Shown here piece by piece: positions 24,134 to 35,857 of a DNA stretch of 64,000 nt. A program made the translations under genes and the position numbers. The stretch is from Dactylellina haptotyla (taxonomy: Eukaryota > Ascomycota > Orbiliomycetes > Orbiliales > Orbiliaceae). The stretch lies in contig CM062382.1 in the NCBI GenBank assembly GCA_031310005.1, positions 1,426,001 to 1,490,000 on the forward strand. The letters run 5' to 3'. Below the pieces are notes generated by a model. The model searched no databases. It saw only the letters and a list, made by a program, of their open reading frames with translations, and was not told the DNA's origin. The first letter of the stretch is position 1. Every line of letters starts with the position of its first letter.

Positions 24134-24476
24134 CTAAATCGATCCGGTCAGAAAAGTCTCGTCAGTGGGGGTCGTGAGGTAGCGTACCAATCTGGTTTCC
24201 CTAGCTGCAATTCTTTCTAAAGGAATGAGGATTAGAAAGTAAAGAAATGTCAATAGAGACAGTCCTTTAAGTGCTCGTCCCTACGAGTATGACACGCCTC
24301 GCGTTAGCCAGCTGTCCCAAACGATTTCTCGCAGCTATCTGGTCAAGACATACGAAAGCTCCGTTATCCCAAGCGAATACCAGAACCTCGAAGGCGCGGG
24401 ATACCAGTGAAAATCGGGCGGTAATGTAACCAGCGACAAAGACAATGAATGTCAGTGTCAGAGAAGGGTGCATCAA
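24134..24476 (-). CDS. Small two-helix membrane protein directly upstream of gpi1
   Basis: Family not recognised. Exons 24354-24476 and 24134-24280 join in frame across a 73-bp intron (donor GTATGT, acceptor GTAG) and give 89 residues. There are two hydrophobic helices: SLTLTFIVFVAGYIT near residue 8 and LSLLTFLYFLILIPL near residue 49, separated by VSRAFEVLVFAWDNGAF, with a charged tail (ERIAARETR). An alternative splice, GTACGC to GATTTAG with a CTGAC branch site, would skip the stop at 24134-24136 and end at 24068. The stop is 83 bases (or 17 with the alternative tail) before the gpi1 ATG on the same strand, too close for a normal fungal promoter. Size and topology recall small subunits of the GPI-GlcNAc transferase, but that link is inference. 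Confidence 0.6.
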
Positions 24477-25482
24477 TAAGGCTGCATTCGGAGGGCGAGG
24501 GTCCCAGCTGTATAGAGATAGGGTTGAATGAATTTATGGGCGTTCTTAGGATAGTGCTGATAGCCTTCGATGTTCCCGGGAGCGTTGGGAGAGCTGAATT
24601 CGAAAGAGGTGGATGGCGGGGTAACCAAGCGTGGCCAATCTGTTAGATGGTATAGGAGGTGTGCTCGTAATTTAAAATTAAGCTATGGGAATGGTTAGGA
24701 TCGGGAGCGGAGGCTGGTTGAGGTTGTTAAACGCGAGAGGCCGCACAAGGGAAATATATACAGTCAAAGGAGAGTTGAATCGGACGCGGAGGGGAGGGAG
24801 CGGATGGCGACGGTTAGCTCGGTGAGCAGGCGACGACAATGGGACTCTTATATTTTATATGTGTGAGAGAGGGAGGGAGGAGAGAGAGAGAGACAGAGAG
24901 AGAGAGGTTGCGTGTGTGTGGTGGATAGGTGTTCTGATTGATGGATAGGTACCAATGACCAAATTTTGGGTGGGGGGTACTTGAGCGTTTGATGACGTTG
25001 GCTGGTCGCCCAATGAAAGGACGACAGCCGATTTCTTTATATGCGCACTTGACCTTTGATGGCGTGGATACTATCATTTTGATATCTATCTATCAATTGG
25101 CCGGCTGACGACACCATCTGCCTTCGTTTGAAATATGGAGGACTTTTTGTAGTATACAATCTACTTGTAGTTTCTGTATCGTACAAGAAACCCGCAAGAA
25201 ACCCTCGAAATAACTGGGGAAAGACTCGATGATATGAACTTTCGAAAATAAACAAAATAAAAATAAAAAGTAATGATTCCGGAACGCCAAAGGAAAAACT
25301 CCTCGAACTCTACAGAGTATGTACGAAACTTGAAAGTCTCCGGCATTCAGACGTGCAGGCGCTCCAAGCAGCGACTGTTGACCCGACTGATTGGGAATAA
25401 TTCTAAAAAAACAAGGACGACTGCAGCGGCGTTGAAATGATAATTTTGGAATTGTAGGGGAACTTCGCAGCACCTCCTCGCC
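24477..25482. other. Upstream region of the small gene / 3' flank of gar1
   Basis: Promoter space for the small-gene/gpi1 pair. Contains a GA microsatellite around 24868-24905 and GT/GGT-rich sequence after it; nothing coding supported. Confidence 0.5.
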
Positions 25483-26475
25483 TTAAAATCTTCCTCTGAA
25501 GCCTCCTCTCGCTGGTGCGCTTCCCCTGCCTCTGGGAATACCGCGTCCACGGCCACCCGCACCGCCTCGTGGAGCCCCAAAGCCTCCTCTTCCTGGAGCA
25601 CCACCGCGTCCGCCTCTCGGGGCTCCTCTACCGCCGCGTGCACCACCACCCCTTGGTCCGCCTCTCATGCCACCTCTTCCACCGGCACCTCTCTTCGCAA
25701 CTCCCTTAGGCTTCGAACCTGGTGGCGGCTTTGGCTTTGGCAGGAATCTGAAGGGAATAGTTGTCAACATGTGCTTCGACTTGAGTGATATTTCAACTCG
25801 ATCTTCAGGAGGTGCTTACTTGTCTAGCGGTAATAGCTTGTCGCCGCCGATGTAGAACTTGTCACCCTTCTTAAATGATGTTGCAACGACGCCATCTTGC
25901 GGTTTTATCGTAAAATAGACCTGGTTGATAGGGCCGAGGACCTCATCCACTTTGCCAACAGCGGACTAGCAAAGGATAGACAAGAGAGTTAGTATAATAG
26001 AATATATCCAACACCAACTTAAGGTGCGATATGTAAGATTGAGATCTACCTTATTCTCGAGGTAAATTGGCGCATTGAAGAATGGGATTTTCGCATTGGT
26101 GGACTCGCAAACCATCTCGCCTTCGGAAGCATGAACAAATGAGCCCATTTCTGTAGAATCACGCCCGCGCCGGTTAACATCGTTTCCCCTCTTTTAATAT
26201 TTCGATGCGACGAGAGAACAAGCCCTTACCGAAAACTTGATCTGGAGGACCGAAAGACTGTGGCGCACCACCTCTTCCTCCTACCCATTGGATACACAAT
26301 TAGCTTCAAATTCGCATCTCTAGAGATCGATAATTTGGGAATAAAGAAATCTACCTCTGAAGGAGCCACCACCTCTGCCGCCACCGAATCCACCACCTCC
26401 ACCGCCAAATCCACCGCCAAATCCACCACGACCGCCGCGGGGAGTACCGCCTCCTCGTCCACCTCTGAAACTCAT
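25483..26475 (-). CDS. gar1: Gar1, H/ACA ribonucleoprotein subunit
   Basis: Core protein of H/ACA snoRNPs, which pseudouridylate rRNA in the nucleolus. Five minus-strand exons. Exon 1 (26355-26475) encodes a Gly/Arg-rich domain starting [10 protein letters not shown]; exon 2 (26231-26281) encodes [15 protein letters not shown]. The central beta-barrel domain follows: [48 protein letters not shown] and [20 protein letters not shown]. The last exon is a second RGG-rich tail ending RGGFRGRF at 25483. Two GAR domains flanking one core is the classic architecture. Codon composition at both ends is highly G-rich (C-rich on the plus strand), which produces false plus-strand frames. Confidence 0.95.
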
Positions 26476-27065
26476 TGTAGGTATGCCGGGTATTAAAAAA
26501 TTATCGGTAATCGAAAGATAGAAGAGAGAGCGATTTAGAGCTGACGATTGGCTGGCCGTCAGTTCTGAATGGTGTTGTCGTTGATTGGTCGCAAACGCTG
26601 AGAATATTTGGAGATGAGAGAAGGTTCAGTTTTCGATGTTTTAAAGTTTCGAAAGGAAAATTATTTTCATGCACAAAATTTTTGGTTGCCAAGAAATTTC
26701 TGCAGCGATTAGCGCGCCTAGCAAACAGCTGAGGCAGAACAACTTTTCTCGGCTGTACAAATTGGCCAGCATTAGAATATGCATATACAAGTTTTAGGTT
26801 TACATATCTATGGAAGTGGCCAACGAGACTACTATGGAAGCTCATTGGATCCGGGGGATCCGGGGAGTGCACATAGTAGATTGTTATTACGACTAAATGC
26901 TGTACAATCGACCTCCCAACAACTATCTATACAAAAATATATCAAGAGCGTACCAAACAACTAATCTATATATAAATTATTAAAATGTACCGTCTGTACT
27001 ATCAAGAGGGAAAGCGACAGTATATATCAACAACCCATGTTCGGGAACGAGCTGTAGGGACTAGT
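26476..27065. other. Intergenic, gar1 promoter and cab2 3' flank
   Basis: About 590 bases. AT-rich with no supported gene. A short direct duplication, GGATCCGGGGGATCCGGGG, is at about 26848-26866. Confidence 0.5.
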
Positions 27066-28321
27066 TTAGTCTGGGAGACCGCTAACAGACGATCTTGTTG
27101 CGGCCACGACATCCCAAATCAACGCCCCGTGTCTTCGTACCACCTCGGGGACGATCAGAGCCTCTATCTCGGAGTCCTGTTTACTGGCAAACTTCCCACC
27201 ATTTTCTTCCTCAGTGCTTTGTGGGAGCCGAAGCCAATAGTTCGACTCGGGGTCAACAAACACGACCTCGTATTTCCTGGTCTGTAGCAGGTTACCGATG
27301 ACCAAGTGGTGGGAGTAGCGCTTCAGCGCCAGCCGGCACTTTGTCAGCAAAAGCTTGGAGTCTGTTTCTAGCTGGGGAATAGTTAGCTTTTGTGTGTGCT
27401 TATTCTAGCCTCGGAAACCACCTGAATCGAGGTTTAATAACGTACTTTGAATGAAACGATCATAGCCGCGGGAGCCCACGACTCCACCAGTCTCTTTAAG
27501 AATTTCGGCACTGGGTCTAGATCGACGATGAGCTTCTTGCCAGCCCCTGGTGCAGTCGGATTGATTAACTCCATCTCGCCGTCCTTCTCTGCGAACTCTC
27601 CACTCTGGATCTTGTGCTCCGCCATCCTCTCACGGGGGACAAAGAAGTCACTGACGGCAGCTGCCAGGTAAAAGAGCGCTTTCCCTCCCAGCGGCCGCAT
27701 CTTCATAGCCAGTTCCTTCAACAAGAAAAGGTAAGATGTGATAGTAGTAAACGGCAGCAGGAGCAATAGATTTTCCCTCTTGGCGTGTTTGTACTTTCTC
27801 AAGACGGAAAGCATTTTGGCGGTATATTCCTCCCTGGCGACAATCGAGTTCTTGCGGGAACCGGCATCTGTAGGGGCGGCTTCGGATAGGAAATCCAAGA
27901 AGCAATTGGTGGAGTGGCTGTAGTGGCGACTGTAGGGAAGCAAGCTGAACTGTCGGTGCAGGAATATAACGGCATAACCGGCTTCGAGAAAGTACTCGGC
28001 ACTGGTTGCACCTCTGGTTCCAGCAGAGAAGTTATCGATGAAGCGGACGGTTTGGTTTTCTAGGGGGACCGTGGTACCACCGGATGTGACGAGGACGACC
28101 CTACGCTGGTGCTCGCAGTGGAGTTTGACGAACGCCTCGGCGGCCTGGGAGAACTCCTCGAGCTCCGGGGGTGGAGGATTTGTATCGAAGTAGGAGGTCT
28201 CATCCTTTTCAAGAGCAGCGGTGAAGTTCGGGGCGGACCTGTCGATGGCGTTCTCGATTGCCGGGGAGCTTTGGGTCTTGTGGAGAGTATTGATATTGTT
28301 CGAAACACCGTCGGAAGACAT
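27066..28321 (-). CDS. cab2: Cab2, phosphopantothenate-cysteine ligase
   Basis: Catalyses the second step of coenzyme A synthesis after pantothenate kinase, joining cysteine to 4'-phosphopantothenate. Exons 27446-28321 and 27066-27371 (74-bp intron) give 393 residues. The nucleotide-binding start is RVVLVTSGGTTVPLE followed by VRFIDNFSAGTRGATSAE, the family signature for eukaryotic PPCS. KALFYLAAAVSDFFVP and WAPAAMIVSFK follow. Exon 2 continues LETDSKLLLTKCRLALKRY, then NLLQTRKYEVVFV and the end IEALIVPEVVRRH. It is divergent from ths1 with 969 bases between ATGs. Confidence 0.95.
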
Positions 28322-29290
28322 GGTGGGCAGGAGTGGCGTGATGGGGGCGGGAGGATTGGGGGAACGGTGGCTACCGACGAGGGTGATGTTATAATATGAT
28401 GGGGACTATAGTGGATATGTACGGGATATGTGACACCGATGTACCATACTCAAACGGCGCATATATATATAAGTATGTATATAGATAGGTATTTAAGTAT
28501 ATAGTATAGTAGAATAAAAAGAATATATGTATAGGGAGATCAATACGTTTCTAGCCAAGATTCATCCTTGGGGAGAATAGAAGAGAACGATGTAGAGGGC
28601 GCGAATATACAAAGACCGGATTTCGGTGGAAAGGGGGGGTTAGGGTGTATTTTATAGAAGGACGAAAGGAAGGGGGGTCGGCGGATTTGAGGTTGGAGAT
28701 GCAAGCATTCGGCATATCGTAGTATGCCCATACATCCATACGTACATACATACATACATACATATATACATCCATACATGAATACATACGACGGTGGGGT
28801 TCCTTGGTTCCCGACAGCCGAACAGTAGCCATCCAGCACACTCGGCCTAGCTATATAGCAGCATCCTCCGGGCTGGATCGAATTGGGTTGGATTGAGGTG
28901 GAGGTCTTATCGGGCCGTCGTTAATTGGCTGTGCGGGGCGGCTGCCCCACCAAACAGACAGCATTGTCGAAATTGGCGGGCGTGCGCCGTGCAGCAGACC
29001 GCAGAAACGACAGATTGTCGAACCAGTTCCTCTGCTGCGCGGGTCTCCTCCCTCCCTCCCTCCCCCTCCCTCCCCCTCCCTCCTCCTCCTCCTCCTCCAC
29101 GCGCTGACTCACGACCACCGTCCTCCCTGCGCATACGTACAACTAATATATACGGAGAGAGATAGGTAGATATATCAGTATACCAGCTGGTATTTTTGCT
29201 AAAACTTACCCCAAGACAACAATTGTTCGCAAACCTCGCACCCGCAAAAAAATACGAAGAGTCATAACACCGCTGCAGCAACCACCCACC
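28322..29290. other. Divergent promoter cab2 / ths1
   Basis: Carries TA-rich runs, a CATA microsatellite at about 28743-28789, and a CTCC/CCT pyrimidine tract at 29042-29098 that probably belongs to the ths1 promoter. No gene. Confidence 0.6.
28743..28789. repeat. CATA tetranucleotide microsatellite
   Basis: Tandem TACA units, perfect at first and then degenerate with TATA and CCATA variants. Confidence 0.9.
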
Positions 29291-31853
29291 ATGGACGCTG
29301 TCAAAGACGTCGTCGATAAGGTCAAGGAGGTCACCATCGGCTCCGGTGCCGCCGGGCCCTCCAAGCCCAAGGGCGAGAAGAAGGACAAACCCAAGAAGGC
29401 CGCTCCCGCCGCTGGGCCTGCCGTTCCATTGGAGGTACGATATGAAGATATATATACACAAACTTCTTCAATTGGGATGCTACGGGCGAATATCTTACTG
29501 TGTATCTCTAGTTGGACCCCCCTCCCGCATACATCGACCATCGTATCCAGCTCTTCGAGAAGCTCAAGGCCGAATATGACGCCCAGTGTGCCGCCCAGCC
29601 TAGGGAGAAAATCACCATCACCATCCTCCCTGAAGGCCGCACCATGGTTGGCGAATCGTGGGTTACCTCCCCTCTGAAAATCGCCATCGAGGCCGGCAAG
29701 GGCGTCGCAGACAAGACGGTCATCTCCAAGGTTGATGGCGTCCTCTGGGATCTGCCTCGTCCTCTGGAGAAAGACTGTACCGTTGAATTACTTGACTTTG
29801 AGAACATCGAAGGTATTGTTATTTATTCTTTCGTGTTGCCGGACAAGCCTTGCTAACCTTTTACAGCCAAAAAGGTCTTCTGGCATTCCAGTGCTCATGT
29901 TCTTGGTGAAGCTGCCGAGCGACACTTTGGGTGCCATCTCTGCCTCGGTCCACCCACTGACGATGGCTTCTTCTACGAAATGGGTATGGCTGAGGACAGC
30001 CAGTATGTACCCCATGCTCATAAACTTCGTTCCCTCCCTCATATCTAATTTATATAGGGCCGTTAAGCCTGAAGATGTTAAGCCTCTCGAGACCATCGCC
30101 GGCAAGATCATCAAAGAGAAACAGCCCTTTGAACGACTCGTTGTCACCAAGGAAAACCTCCTTGAGATGTTCAAGCACAACAAGTTTAAGCAAGTTCTGA
30201 TCTCCTCCAAAATCCCCGATGGAACAAGCTCCACCGTCTATAGATGCGGTCCCCTGATCGATCTCTGCGTCGGACCACACATCCCCAACACCGGAAGGAT
30301 AAAGGCATTCTCCGTCATGAAGGTGAGAGCGTTTTCCCTTGTCCCATTCATGCAAAAACCCGGCTGAACAAATATTCCCTTCAGCACTCTTCATGTTATT
30401 TCCTCGGAGATGCTGCCAACGAGACTCTGCAGCGTATCTATGGCGTCAGCTTCCCGGACAAGAAGCTCATGGATGAGCATAAGAAGTACCTCGAGGAAGC
30501 CGCCAAACGAGACCACAGGAAGATCGGGAAAGAACAAGAGCTATTCTTCTTCGATCCTATCAGCCCTGGCTCTGCCTTTTTCTTACCCCACGGTACAAGA
30601 ATATACAACACTCTTATGGCCTTCCTTCGAGAAGAGTATTGGAAACGTGGATACGATGAGGTTATCACCCCAAACATGTACAATGCCGACCTCTGGAAGA
30701 CATCTGGCCACTGGCAAAACTATTCGGAAGATATGTTCATCTTCGATGTTGAGAAAGAGAAGTTTGGATTAAAACCTATGAACTGCCCTGGTCATTGCGT
30801 TATATTTGGCCACCGCGAGCGAAGCTACCGTGAGCTACCATGGAGAGTGGCGGATTTCGGCGTCCTCCACCGAAATGAGGCCTCTGGTGCTTTGACCGGA
30901 TTGACTAGAGTCAGAAGGTTCCAACAGGACGACACTCACATTTTCTGCACCAAAGATCAAGTCAATGGGGAGATCATGGGACTTTTCGATTTCCTTAAGA
31001 CAGTATACGGCAAACTTGGTTTTACCTTCAAATTAAACCTATCCACTAGACCCGAGAAGTTCTTGGGAGAGATTGAAACCTGGAATAACGCTGAAGCCCA
31101 GCTCACCCAGGCCCTCGATGCATTCTCAGCTGAGAGCGGCAGCAAATGGGAACTCAACCCCGGTGATGGTGCCTTCTACGGTCCCAAGATTGACATTACC
31201 ATCTCGGATGCCCTCCGCCGTGAATTTCAGTGTGCCACTATCCAGCTCGACTTCCAGCTTCCTCAGCGTTTCAACCTTCGCTTCAACACCGGTAAATCGT
31301 CTAAAAACGAGGCTGGCGAAGAGGTCAGCGTCTACGATAGACCGGTCATGGTCCATCGTGCCATCTACGGCAGCTTTGAACGTTTCACCGCTATCCTTAC
31401 CGAGCATTTCGCCGGCAAATGGCCGTTCTGGCTTAGCCCTCGCCAAATCTTGATCCTGCCCGTCACACCCGCGAATAACGAGTACGTTCTCGAGCTGCAA
31501 AAGATCTTCCATGATGCCGGATTCTATGTCGATGTCGATGTTAGCGGTAACACCATGAAAAAGAAGATCTTGCAGGCCCAGATGCATCAATATAACTTTA
31601 CCTTTGGTATGTGTTCCTCCCCATGCTCCGTATGTGACAATCGATAGGTAACTAATAAAGATTCCCTTAAAAAACAGTTGTTGGTGCCGAGGAGGCGGAG
31701 AAGAGGGCGGTGAATATCAGAAACAGAGACGATCAAAGTTCTCAGCACAGAGGTGACGTCCTACCGATTGAGGATGCGATTAACTTCCTTCAGAAGTTGA
31801 AGAGCGACAGAAAGTTAGAGCAACTTGACGCTTTCATCAAAACTGTTGCTTAG
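29291..31853 (+). CDS. ths1: Threonyl-tRNA synthetase
   Basis: Charges tRNA-Thr. Six exons (29291-29434, 29512-29812, 29867-30002, 30058-30322, 30385-31606, 31678-31853), all GT-AG and phase-consistent, give 747 residues. Order: Lys-rich eukaryotic extension (1-48); TGS domain ([12 protein letters not shown]); editing/SAD domain with zinc-type motif [16 protein letters not shown] and [15 protein letters not shown]. The class II core has motif 1 near [15 protein letters not shown], motif 2 [20 protein letters not shown] and motif 3 [21 protein letters not shown] supplies the zinc-binding Cys. The C-terminal anticodon domain runs from PRQILILPV to the end. No mitochondrial presequence is evident at this start. 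Confidence 0.97.
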
Positions 31854-32468
31854 GCGGCTGTATCAATCAGGCTCGATATATCGTATCATCTTATCCTTGC
31901 TGGACTTGTCCAAATATCAACAGCAACAGCTGATGAGCTGGGATGGAGACTATATTTTGATCATCACCAATGTACGCAACGGGACACTTTAGAGACACGA
32001 GGCAGTGCTTAAAAATCACCGCAACACTAGTATATAGGAGTCTGTCCCAAACAACGTCTAGCTTGAATATCTTAATTTTGTTGAATAATTTTTTTGAATA
32101 GCCGACATGATCGCGAGAAATAAAACAGAAAAAGTGAGAATGGATGCATATCTATCTATATAAACAACAAAGGAATCGCAGATCCAATATGACCGCCGCG
32201 GAACGGTTAGAGACAACATGGCGATGAAGAAAGATTTTGGATATAATGTTGTAAAAACGAGAAATCTCATCTGCAAAAACCATAGTATCATGCGCCTATA
32301 AACCCCTTTCGAAAAACCCGAGCCATCATATGTACATAACAAATTCAACCGCCTATACGAAAGGTTTCAGCAGAGTTTCCCCAGCTGGCAGATGGCTATC
32401 AAATATCATAATAAAAGAAACGTATAAAGAGGAAACGAGGTACTGTAAGTGGGGAATAGTATAGCTTA
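31854..32468. other. Convergent 3' region ths1 / J-domain gene
   Basis: About 615 bases, AT-rich, no supported gene. Confidence 0.6.
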
Positions 32469-34206
32469 TCAGCCGTGGTGGAATTGAAACTTGAATCCAC
32501 CGCCGCCGCCGCCGCCGCCGGGGAAGCCGCCACCTGGGAAACCGCCTTGGCCTGGATTGAAGAAGAACGGTTGCCCGCCACCGGGGAAGCCACCACCGAA
32601 TGGGCCACCTTGTCGGAACGGCTGCCCTTGTGATTGGTCATTTGGATCGTCGCCACTATAACATACAACAGTTAGCAACGAAAATTCCCCCCTACATGGG
32701 TAAAACGCTGAAAAGAAGTGGGACATACTTATCAAATCTGGCTCTCAATTCCTCGTCTCTCAATATTTCGTAAGCTTCATTGATTGCTTCCATTTTCCTC
32801 TCGGCCTGCTCTTTCGTCAATCCGCTCAACTTAAGCTTATCCGGGTGATACTGTCTGACCATCTTATTGTACTGTAATTTGATTTGTCTCGGTGTTGCTT
32901 CACGGTCCACTCCTAAGACCTTATAGTAGTCCTTCGATTTCGACCGCTTGAGCAGCACGTGTGCTTTTTGCAAGTATTCATGGACCTTTTGATTCTGGCC
33001 GTCAATCTCCTTGGCCTGGCTAAGCTCTCTAATGGCCTCCTCGAATAATTCTTCCTCCATTAGTCGCTTAGCTTTGGATATTATAGCGGGTATCGAGTGT
33101 GGGTTAAGCTTGAGGGCTTCCTCGCAGTATGGGCGTCCTCGCTTTTCGCTATTGCCATCCGTGTAGGTCTCGCAGACGGTTTCGACTAGGAATGAGACGA
33201 GCTCGCTGGGGGTGTTGTCGTTGAACAGGCCTTCTTCGCGGAGGGCTTGAATGTCGTCCTTGATTTGTGGGATGACACCAGGCTCCTCGGCGGTTCCGAC
33301 AAGGACTTTGGCGGCACCGAGGAATTGGCGGCTGCCTTTCATCTCCAAAGCCTTTTTTATTGTTTTGTTGTAAGACTTTAAGCGGCGGAATGGCTTCTTG
33401 CAGGGTTTCGATTCTGGGTCGTAGTGGAGGCAGCGGCGGACCTGAGCCATGGCTCGGTCAAAGTCGTTGAGGGAGTAGAAATATAAGTTGGCGATGTGGA
33501 TGTGAGGTTCAGTTAGGGCGGTGGATAGGGTTGAGATGTGGTTTAGATCTCCAATTGCTGTAGTATCAATGTTAGCATCCGTTAGGTTACATACCAGTGT
33601 GATCCAGGGGGGTTTACCTTCTAAGACCTCGCCTTTTTCAATCCTGCATTTATATCTAGTCTCTCTTAGAGAGAGGACACCTGGGGCAATATGGATAGCT
33701 TCTGTAGCTGTTTCGGTGCACTTTTGCCAATCTTTGCTCTGATAAGCAGCATGCGCTTCCTTGATGAAGGTCTCGGCTTTATCAACATCGGCTAGTTCCT
33801 TCTGCCTGTCACTTTCACAGGACTTGAAATCAGCTCTCGCGCCGGCCCAGTCGCCGGCCCGCAACTTCATCTTCGCACGCTGCAGCAAAGCAGCCTCGAA
33901 ATCCGGCTTCATCTGAAGAACTTTGTTGAAGTCATCCGCAGCTTGGGAGGTCTTGCCCAGCGAGAGGTAGGCGGTACCTCGCTTGAAGATGGTCAGGTAG
34001 TTTGACGGTTCCCTGGCGATGGCAGCATCGAAAAACTGAAGGGCATCATTCGACTGGCCGCTGGCGAGCAGGACATTGGCGGAATCGACGAGCGACTTGA
34101 CGGGCACGTCTTTGGGGATGTCAACGGCGCCGGCAGGGATGGACATGGAGAGCACACAGACGAAAGCTGCGGCGAGGTAGGTCCGGTTCGGCGGTGACAG
34201 ACGCAT
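32469..34206 (-). CDS. ER-lumen TPR/J-domain co-chaperone (DNAJC3/p58IPK type)
   Basis: Likely ER co-chaperone that hands unfolded clients to BiP/Kar2. Exons 33618-34206, 32729-33557 and 32469-32655 give 534 residues. Order: signal peptide (about 1-27), TPR repeats over about 30-390 (SLVDSANVLLASGQSNDALQ, TIFKRGTAYLSLGKTSQAA), J domain about 410-475 with the catalytic HPD in VRQYHPDKLK, and a Gly/Phe-rich tail ending FKFQFHHG. No HDEL/KDEL-type retention signal is visible. The first intron (33558-33617) is 60 bp and has no stop in frame, so retention would add 20 residues. The start at 34206 precedes the signal peptide; an in-frame extension upstream to 34503 lacks support. The upstream flank carries a GGT/CCA repeat. 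Confidence 0.93.
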
Positions 34207-34572
34207 ATTGACGGAGGTATTGAGAGGGACGGGGAGAGGAGGATCCGGTGGGTGGTGGTGGTGGTGGTGGTGGTGGTGAGGATGGTGGTGAGATTGGGCG
34301 GTGTGAGGGCAGCGACGATAATGTCGAAGTGGCCAGAGTTTATAGGCAGCTCTGGCAGCGGGCTGGGCGGGTTGTGGCCAAGTTGCAACAAACGTCGGCT
34401 GCGGGCTGCGGTGCCTGGCGCCCGTTCGATTTGGGCACCATTCCCGAACGGCAGGGATGCATTGCCAATGCGCTCGCGGTCTGGATTGATCCCGGTGTTT
34501 CAACTCTCGACAGGGCCGTCTCGACTGCAGATATCGAGTTCAATCGATGACATGATATGATCTGACTCGAAT
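34207..34572. other. Short divergent promoter, J-domain gene / HAUS1-like
   Basis: 366 bases between two ATGs on opposite strands. Contains a GGT microsatellite at about 34247-34278, which lies in the leader of the J-domain gene. Confidence 0.7.
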
Positions 34573-35857
34573 ATGGACCTGCACCTCAACGACGAGTGGG
34601 CCACCTCCGCAGTCTTCTCGCCCTCGCGCGCCCGCCAGCAGCAGCACCAAGGTAAGCCCGCTACGAGATCCCCAATCCAGTCGCGCACGCAGGGTGTATT
34701 TAAGCTTCACGCCCATGCTTGTCAATAGGTGGTGATATATGGACGGTCTTGTGCTGTGATATATGCTGTGATATCTCTGTATATACATATATACATGCGG
34801 TGATATGTGTGATATGTCGGCTGACTACTATCACAAAATATATTAAAAACTCCACAGCCAAGGAGTGGAGCTTCGTCGACCAGTGGCTCCAGCAAAAGTA
34901 CCACCCTCGCCCGGTCCCCGTCTTCGAGAGAAACACCGAAACCCTCAAGGTCCTGACAGCCCTCGCCAATGCGAACGAGGCCGCTGACGAGGAGAGGGCC
35001 CTGCGCCTGGAGTTCAAACAGAACATTCTAACCAGCTACAAGCCCAAGAGGCCCGACGACAAGGTTCTTCGCATCAGGGAAGGTCTGAACCGAGATGCTG
35101 TCAAGGCGTTGGATTCGATAGCTGGTGCGAGCGTCAAGCTTGGGGTTGACTCTGGAAGCATACCGCAGTACGTTGGCACCATGAGGAGAACACTATCAGG
35201 GTGATATTCGCAGGGTGTAAAACATCTAACTCGGGTTTTTCGCGTCCCAGAGCTCGCGAGGCACTTTTATACCTAACAAAGGAAGAGTATGAGGTTGAAC
35301 ACGCAATTCTGCCTGAAGAGCAGCTCCTTAAGACCCTCGTATCTGATATCGAGGTGGCAGAAGCATCTTTACGCAAACACCAAAGGTAGGATACTGCACC
35401 CATCATAAACCGTCGACACCTAAGCTGACTACCGATACTATCTCTCTCTCGCAGCGACGCTTACGAGACACCTAAGGATCTCCCAGCCAAGCTCGCCGAG
35501 TGGACGCGAACAATCAAAATTCTGCAGCAAAAGTCGGCTGAATATAAAGATCGGGCGGTGTCTCTTCAGGTGAACAATGTCGGCTGGCTGCTTCGGGTAA
35601 TTGCATGCTAATACCTCATTCAGAATGCATATCGACGAAATCAGCCAAAGCACACTGTCGAGTCACTTGTCGAGCTGGAAACCGAGGTTCTGGACCTTCA
35701 GGGGCACGTCAGAAGCTTGAACGGACAGGTGAAGGCCTACACCCTCTTGCCACCGGATCCGAAGGCTGCCCAGCGGAAGATAGAGGAGGCCAAACAAGAT
35801 CTTGAGGATCTGAGATCCAGACGAGATGAGGTATACCAAGGCATGGCACGTGCTTGA
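34573..35857 (+). CDS. Augmin complex subunit 1-like (HAUS1) coiled-coil protein
   Basis: Augmin recruits gamma-tubulin to existing microtubules for branching nucleation in the spindle. Five exons (34573-34651, 34858-35167, 35251-35385, 35455-35569, 35624-35857) give 290 residues. The N-terminal block AKEWSFVDQWLQQKYHP followed by PVPVFERNTETLKVLTALA and ANEAADEE is what I recognise as HAUS1-like. The rest is heptad-rich coiled coil (VESLVELETEVLDLQGHVRS; KIEEAKQDLEDLRSRRDEV). The short first exon encodes MDLHLNDEWATSAVFSPS. Coiled coil alone would be unspecific; the call depends on the N-terminal block. It is divergent from the J-domain gene. Confidence 0.72.

Noticed and set aside
34207-34503. 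In-frame N-terminal extension of the J-domain protein
   Set aside because: It would place about 100 residues, including a His-rich repeat, in front of a good signal peptide. The ATG at 34206 is the natural start.
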